A stretch of DNA of 64,000 nucleotides. Source: Valencia hispanica. Taxonomy: Eukaryota > Chordata > Actinopteri > Cyprinodontiformes > Valenciidae. Position numbers and translations under genes: made by a program. Below the pieces are notes generated by a model, which had not been told where the DNA came from, did not search any database, and saw only the letters and a list, made by a program, of their open reading frames with translations. The stretch is from contig OY747713.1 in the NCBI GenBank assembly GCA_963556495.2, forward strand, positions 37,791,461 through 37,855,460. The letters run 5' to 3'. This document shows positions 58,261-64,000 of the stretch, in pieces; position 1 is the first letter of the stretch, and every line of letters starts with the position of its first letter.

Positions 58261-59430
58261 GAAAGAGCTCAAGTGCAAGTCGAGTCTTAAGTATTTTATT
58301 TTTGCGACCTAGATTGGGATCTAAAACTCATTCATCACCTCTGCCGCAAAGTTGATGAGCGCTTTTCAGCTCTGCAGAGAAACACCAATTCTGAGGTAAG
58401 ACCGTATCTTGCCAGAAGCCAGTCCAGCAGGAGTCCCGATGAGACATTTTCGCCAAAAGAAGATCCAGTCAGCTGTATTCAAAATCATACTCCAACCTGT
58501 GGTATCCATGATCTCAATGTATCACACTCAGGAAGAAGCTGGCAGTTGAATATTAAAGAAAAGCTTAAAGAAAACATAGCTAACTAGCATCACAAAGTCA
58601 CTCTGTTTCAAGGAGGTTGTTCTCAGCAAGGTGTAGATCATAAGGTCGAATGAATGATGATGAAGGGAGTACGTTGATATGGCAGGGTGGCCTTGCACAC
58701 GTCATCAGGCATCATCTGCCTGAAGGTGTAATTAGAGACGTCTTCAGCCAGGACAAGAGAGGACGTGGTATTCTCAACTATATGTGCTGTTCTGAGTAAA
58801 TCCATTAAATATGACCTCTAAATTAGTATGCTACCAAGAACCGCAGGATAAACCCGCATTGTCTTTACACTTTTCTTTCTTTACCATCACACAGTGTTCT
58901 TTAGCACTAAAGCCATACATCAGGTTTGGACATTAAAGGCAGTTAAGCTTCCAACTAACTCATAGAATATCTAATCGGTGTACAAAATATGAATGCTTGT
59001 CACTTGAAATGTATTGTCTTACCAAATACTGCATCCAAGCAGAGCTATGTAATTGAGATAGGACACATACTGACACAGCAGTGATAATTGCAATTGAATG
59101 CAATGTGCAGTTTTACCGATCATAAACATTTTAGTGTGCTGAGGTAAGCAATACAATACAATTCTGCAAAATATGCCTCATAAAAGAAACTATGACATGC
59201 TATCATGGTCAGAAGTCAGTTCAATTTTTGACATGTTAGAAAAACTAAAAAGGTCTAAATACAACTTTATAGGAACATCATTTGGCACGATATGGATAGA
59301 AGCTAGGTAATCTCCACGATTTAATGGTCAGTCGGAGATTCTTCTTGAAGTTATGTAACTCAAAGTAAGTTTTCATCTTCTGCATGATCTTATCAGTCTG
59401 TCGAATTCTTTTCTAAGGAAATTTGGTAAA
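58261..59430. other. Intergenic, no gene recognised
   Basis: A short AAGTGCAAGTCGAGTC motif lies at about 58271, like the repeat at the window start. Otherwise nothing is identified. Confidence 0.4.
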
Positions 59431-59439
59431 CTTTTTCCA

Positions 59440-59850
59440 ACATTGGTTCAGTTCACAAAGCTTTCAGGCATTCTCTCTTGGGCCAACACGGAGACACTGA
59501 TGCATGCTTTTATCTCCAGTAGAATTGATTACTGTGATGCCCTGCTTTCTGGTCTTCCCAAAAAGAGTTTATCAGGTTTACAACTTCTACAAAATTCAGC
59601 AGCACGTGTCCTGACGAAGACCAGCAGGTGGGAGCACATAACACCCGTCTTAAATTCATTGCATTGGCTCCCCGTATGTTTTAGGATCGATTTTAAGGTT
59701 CTTTTAATGGTTTTTAAGTGTCTTAATGATCTTGGGCCATCTTATCTTTCAGAGCTGCTTTTACTATATGAACCTTCGCGGTCTCTGCTCTCAACTAGCA
59801 GCCGTGTCCTTGTTATCCCTGAAGTGAGGAGCATCTACTAACACAAAGGT
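59440..59850 (+). mobile_element. LINE RT C-terminal fragment (L2/Rex-like)
   Basis: A single open frame of about 130 codons reads ISSRIDYCDALLSGLP, LQLLQNSAARVLTKTSR, HITPVLNSLHWLPV, IDFKVLLMVFKCLNDLGPSYLSELL. This is the hallmark region after the reverse transcriptase in fish L2-type LINEs. The 3' part is cut short. It is the youngest-looking LINE piece here, as the frame is still open. Confidence 0.85.
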
Positions 59851-60029
59851 TGGCGTGAGTCCTAAATGTTTTTCTTGTAAATAAGATTCATCGCTGTTTT
59901 TGTTTCTTCATAGGACATTTTCTTGCTGTTTCTTTTTAAACAAAACCTATTTTGTGCTGCAGGGTGATTTCTACTAAAAAGAGGGAACCATTTTGAACCA
60001 GCCACACCCTGCCATACGAAAGTACACTT

Positions 60030-60760
60030 TCAACTATTTCCCATTTTGTTATACTACAACAATAAATTTCAATCTATCTGATTGAGATTGTATATGATAG
60101 ATGACAATAAAGTCCAACCCCACTTTTCCCTGTATTTTACAGCTGCAGGTTTTTTGGGGGGGGTTTATGTGTCTACCAGCTTTGGACACGTGGAAACTTT
60201 GCAGAATTGCTTAAGCTGAGTCAGGCCAGATGGAGTGTGCCTTTCTTGAAATTATTTCTCAACTGGATTTACATGATTAAGCATGGATATACTTTAATTT
60301 GAATTGTTCAATTGAAGCTCCAGCTGTATATTGATGTCTTCGAGAGCCTCCAAAAGGTTTTCTTCCAGTATTACCCTGTATTTAGCTCTATTCATCTTTC
60401 CAACAACTCTGACTAGAAGAGAAGTACCACACACCCACACCCCACAGCATGATGCTGTCCCTACCATGTGTCACAGCTGAGATGTTATTTTCAGTGTTGG
60501 TTTTCTGCCGGATATAACACTTTCCATTTAGGCCAAAGCATGACATTTCTGTATCACGTGAGAGCGTCTTCTTCCACGTGTTTGCTGTGGCCCCTACATG
60601 GCTTTTGGGCGCCATGGGGGATTTCTTACGACTTTCATTCAACACCGGGTTTCATCTAGCCAGTACCCCATGAAAACAGATTTTTGGAGTGCATAATAAG
60701 TAGTTAATTTCTATGGAAGCGGTAGTCTTGAGCTATGGCTGTACTTTGTAGTATTTTTTA
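60030..60760 (-). mobile_element. Tc1-like remnant (family A), minus strand
   Basis: Antisense transposase (CCCACAGCATGATGCTGTCC at about 60442, minus-strand DSIMLWGVG at 60388-60645). The terminal-like segment is near 60040-60110 (CATTTTGTTATACTACAAC). No frame is intact. Confidence 0.78.
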
Positions 60761-61059
60761 ACTTCCTGCTGAAATAAACATTTCGATGCCTTTCAGAGAG
60801 ATACTTTCTGTTGGTTTGCGCGAGGACTAGATTGAAAGGATTTCAGAAGACGTGGATTGCTCTAGTGTACAGTAGTAACACAGAGCTCTCCCTCCCTCCG
60901 TCCCTCCCTCTGCTGTCTTTCACTTTGTGGATAATGAGATATGACTCACGGGTCACATATGTTCACAGTGTAATTACACATGAAATGTGTGCATGTGTGC
61001 ACACACACAAACAGTTGTGATGCAATGTGAGTCCTCATTCATTTGCCCAAGTCGTTTAG

Positions 61060-61480
61060 GGTAATAGAGCTTAATGGAGTGTATTAACCCCGTCCAGCTT
61101 GCGTTTCCCCCTTAAGTGTGTGTGTGTGTGTTCATGCACGTTCAGGAGGAAGGGGGAAACCTGCCAACTGTTTATCTGCGAGAGACACACACTCTGGGGG
61201 GAGTGGAGATCTGGTTTCCCACTGTCACAGATGCTAACCCGCCTCTCCATTAGCGTTGTGATTGGAGTGGACACAGAAAACCAGCAGCCTCTCTCCCAAA
61301 GGGGCTATCGGAGGAAATTATTGCCCAGCCTTTCTCAGGGGAATGTCAGCACAGTAGAAAGAAGCACTTAACGGACTGCTATCACATGCAACTTCTCTGT
61401 CAACTGTGCAGTGTGAGTTCTGGAGCATTTGCTCTGGATTATTAGTTTAAAGCCCCCAATCAGCCCTTGCCTTTGAAAAA
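61060..61480. promoter_or_regulatory. Candidate conserved non-coding block
   Basis: Unique complex sequence around a short GT run (GAGCTTAATGGAGTG, CTCCATTAGCGTTGTG, GAGGAAATTATTGCCC). Small ORFs lack signatures. Inferred enhancer. Confidence 0.3.
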
Positions 61481-62299
61481 GGGAGGCTCCCTAGGCTTTC
61501 TAATTTGTGGTATGATTATATTAAACAATCAGCAGTTTTAACTTTAAAATCACACAGCTATGATCTCTGGAAAATTGAGTTTGATATTAAATTAACTTCT
61601 TTGTGTGTTCACTGCCTTTTGTGTTTGCTTGTGGGGCGTTCAACAACCTATCTTTGGGTCAAAAATGATGCAAATTCACTTAAAGCCTGACATTGTTGGT
61701 GGCCTTAAATCTTGGGAGGTCCACCCAGAGATGGAACACGAAATCTGCAACCACACCTAAGTGTAACTATGCATGCAGACAGGCAGGGCTACTTTGTTGT
61801 CTTTGGTTTGGTCACCACACTGTGGCTGATCCTTTAACCCTGGTCAATAACTGCTGCAAGCTGAGCCCTTTGCACCCTCAGGGTAAGAACACCACACACA
61901 GAAATTCAGATCACCCCCCCCGCCCCCGCCACAGCCACAGTTTTTAGCTGCAGTAGCTCCAAAACACCAGAGGATGGCACCTGAGGTCTAAGCAGTGGTA
62001 TGCAGCTTAGAACGAAGCAACGTCTCCCTGTGTTAATGGTATTCCCTGTAAGGCAGAATCACAGATACCACTGTGCATCCATATATACTTTTTTGTTTTT
62101 TGGGATTAACTTTTTTATTTAATTATATTGCATTTTAGATCTGTCTTGTAGAGGAATGTAATATTCTGCATTTTTAACCAAAATAAATTGTCATTCTTAG
62201 ATCAACCTAGAACCTAATTTCACTTTCCATTTTCTAAAAAAGGGAAAGTGAATACCAGAATACTGATTTTTGCAATTGTTATAATTCCTCATTTTACAC

Positions 62300-63730
62300 T
62301 TTACACTTAAACAAATAATAATTTTCCTGTTTTATAACATTACAATGACAAATGTGGTACATGATTGTGAAGTGCAAGGGAAAGGAGACATTATTTTCAC
62401 ATAGAAAAAAAATCTGAAAGTTGTGACACTCATTTGCATTTAGTATCATTTCCTTATTTATCCCTGAATAAAATGAACTGAGTCCCTCTGTGTGTAGACA
62501 GGTCAAAGATGAAGATGTGGAGAAGTTTAAAGCAGGGTTAAATTGTAAAACAACATCCCAAGCTTTAAACATCTCACAGAGCTCTGTGCAAGACTTGATC
62601 ATTCATCAAAGCTGATTGGATGAGTAAAGGAAGCAATAAGGATGTAAGAGTGGTAGGAAGAACACTATTGTAGAAAGGAAGCCAACAGAAAACTGTTCTT
62701 TGTTGTCATAAGCCATGTAGGGAACCAGGAAGGAATGTGCTCTTGTGAAGTCAGACACAACTGTAACCTGCAAGATCCTATTTATGACAAAAAACAAAAT
62801 ACATTTTACCATTTCTGGACACACTATCTCAACGGTGTAGCATGGTGGTGGCAGCATTGTGCTGTGGGAAGGCTTTTCTTTATTAGGGACAGAGAAGCTG
62901 GTTAGAGTCGATAGGATGATGGATGGAGGTAAATACAGCTCAGTCCTAATGGGCAAAAACAAAGTCAACATGGAAGAGAAGAGAAAAACACAAAGTTTAA
63001 TTTTAAGTCCAAAGAAATAAACCAGCTATTTTTTTTAATGAAAGAGAGAAAAAAACAGAAGAAGTCTGGTTTTTAGTTGGGACAGCATCACACTGTGGGG
63101 ATGTTTCTCTTCAGAAGGGACAAGGAAGCTGGTCAAAGTGGATGAGAGATGGGTGGAGCTAAATGCAATTCCAAAAATAAAACCACCCAAAAAAAAAAAA
63201 AAAACAGACTGTAAAAAAATTAAAAGTGAAGTGGATCTTTACATTCCATCTGACAATTACAGCAGACTTAAAGCCAGAGCTACAATAGAATGGTAGAGAT
63301 AGATAGCCGTGTGTTGTAATGAGTCTGAGTCCAGACTTAAATCTAATTAAGAATAATTGACAAGACTCGTAAAGAGATGTTTATAAATGTTTTACACCCA
63401 ATCTGACTTTCAGGTACTTTGCAAAAAAAAAAAAAAAAAAAAAAAAATGGGCCAAAACTTTGGTCCTCTAAAGTAAACCCTAAATCACTAGCAGCTGTTT
63501 TTTTGCAGTGAAAGATGATTGGCTCAAAAGTAAAAATGCTCACCTTTCCAGATTTTATTTCTCTAACATTTTGGCAAACATTTACTGTTTTCCTTCCACT
63601 TCAGTGATTCACAACTTTGTGTCGGTCTGTCACATAAAATCCCAACCCTAACACACACACACCGAACTTTGTGGTTGTAACATTATCATGACAAAGTTCA
63701 GAGGGTGCGAATATTTTTGCGAGGCCCTAA
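62300..63730 (+). mobile_element. Tc1-like remnant (family A) with repeated inner segment
   Basis: Left part: GGTACATGATTGTGAAGTGC and GCATTTAGTATCATTTCC. Transposase debris: GGTGGTGGCAGCATTGTGC at 62846, then again GGGACAGCATCACACTGTGG at 63079, with the GACAxxGAAGCTGGT sequence repeated downstream of each. The right terminal repeat at 63603-63729 includes GTCACATAAAATCCC and GTTGTAACATTATCATGAC. It has two copies of one transposase segment but no working frame. Confidence 0.8.
63423..63447. repeat. Poly-A tract
   Basis: About 25 A within the Tc1 remnant. Confidence 0.95.
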
Positions 63731-63739
63731 TGGCCAAAC

Positions 63740-64000
63740 AATCAGAGGGGATCTATGAGCAAATGAAGGTAAGTTAAAGTGTTTGTTGAAGGCTCTATCT
63801 ATCGGTCCCCCGGGGGACCGAGGCTTGCAGAGCTGAATAATGTATGTCCGCTCCCGGCGTAATGAAGTGGAAGTGATGGGGAGGAATACGGCTGGCCTCC
63901 CAGGGCTCAACTCCAAACTGTACACACTCTTAAGAGCTGCCTGTAGCCTAAACCTGCCTCCCATCTCCGCCTCAACATCGTTCCGCATCTGCTTCTTTTA
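63740..64000. promoter_or_regulatory. Candidate conserved non-coding block, cut by window end
   Basis: Complex sequence starting just after the Tc1 end, including the palindrome GGTCCCCCGGGGGACC (63806-63821), GAATAATGTATGTCCGC and GCGTAATGAAGTGG. A minus-strand 96-codon frame has no signature. Inferred. Confidence 0.3.

Overview
This is a teleost fish nuclear window, probably a percomorph. The evidence is its repeat load: many decayed Tc1-like transposons, tRNA-derived SINEs, L2-type LINE 3' ends, and long CA, CT and GT arrays. The protein-coding gene also looks like the fish-specific branch of a vertebrate family. Everything here was read by eye, with no database search.

The only gene I can support is an Iroquois-class (TALE) homeobox gene on the plus strand at 43848-47665. 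It has five coding exons joined by clean GT/AG splice sites and encodes 450 residues. It carries the MSFPQLG start, a TALE homeodomain split by an intron, an acidic tract, the [12 protein letters not shown] motif, an Iro-box-like segment and an Irx1-like C-terminus. The homeodomain has substitutions at positions that are, to my recollection, invariant in Irx1 to Irx6. This makes irx7 the best guess and irx1b the alternative. No second Irx gene is visible in the window.

The 43 kb upstream and 16 kb downstream form a gene desert. Complex, non-repetitive blocks (for example 2370-3060, 14860-15230, 29460-30020, 40900-41035, 41450-41620, 61060-61480 and 63740-64000) lie between transposon debris. 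They are candidate long-range enhancers, as expected around Iroquois loci, but conservation was not tested.

The mobile DNA falls into several groups. There are about 16 Tc1-like copies from at least five families. Two of these (4732-6289 and 51205-52546) keep both inverted repeats and TA duplications but have broken transposases. Three SINEs sit inside Tc1 copies. A 33-bp minisatellite with a 132-bp higher-order period lies inside another Tc1 copy (38530-39405). A three-layer nest occupies 30560-34785, and its innermost layer is a GC-rich, poly(A)-tailed retroposon with an exact 15-bp target-site duplication.

I found no operon, CRISPR array, integrated virus or new enzymatic system. The most informative points are the divergent homeodomain, its pure GAG tract, the nested retroposon and the minisatellite.
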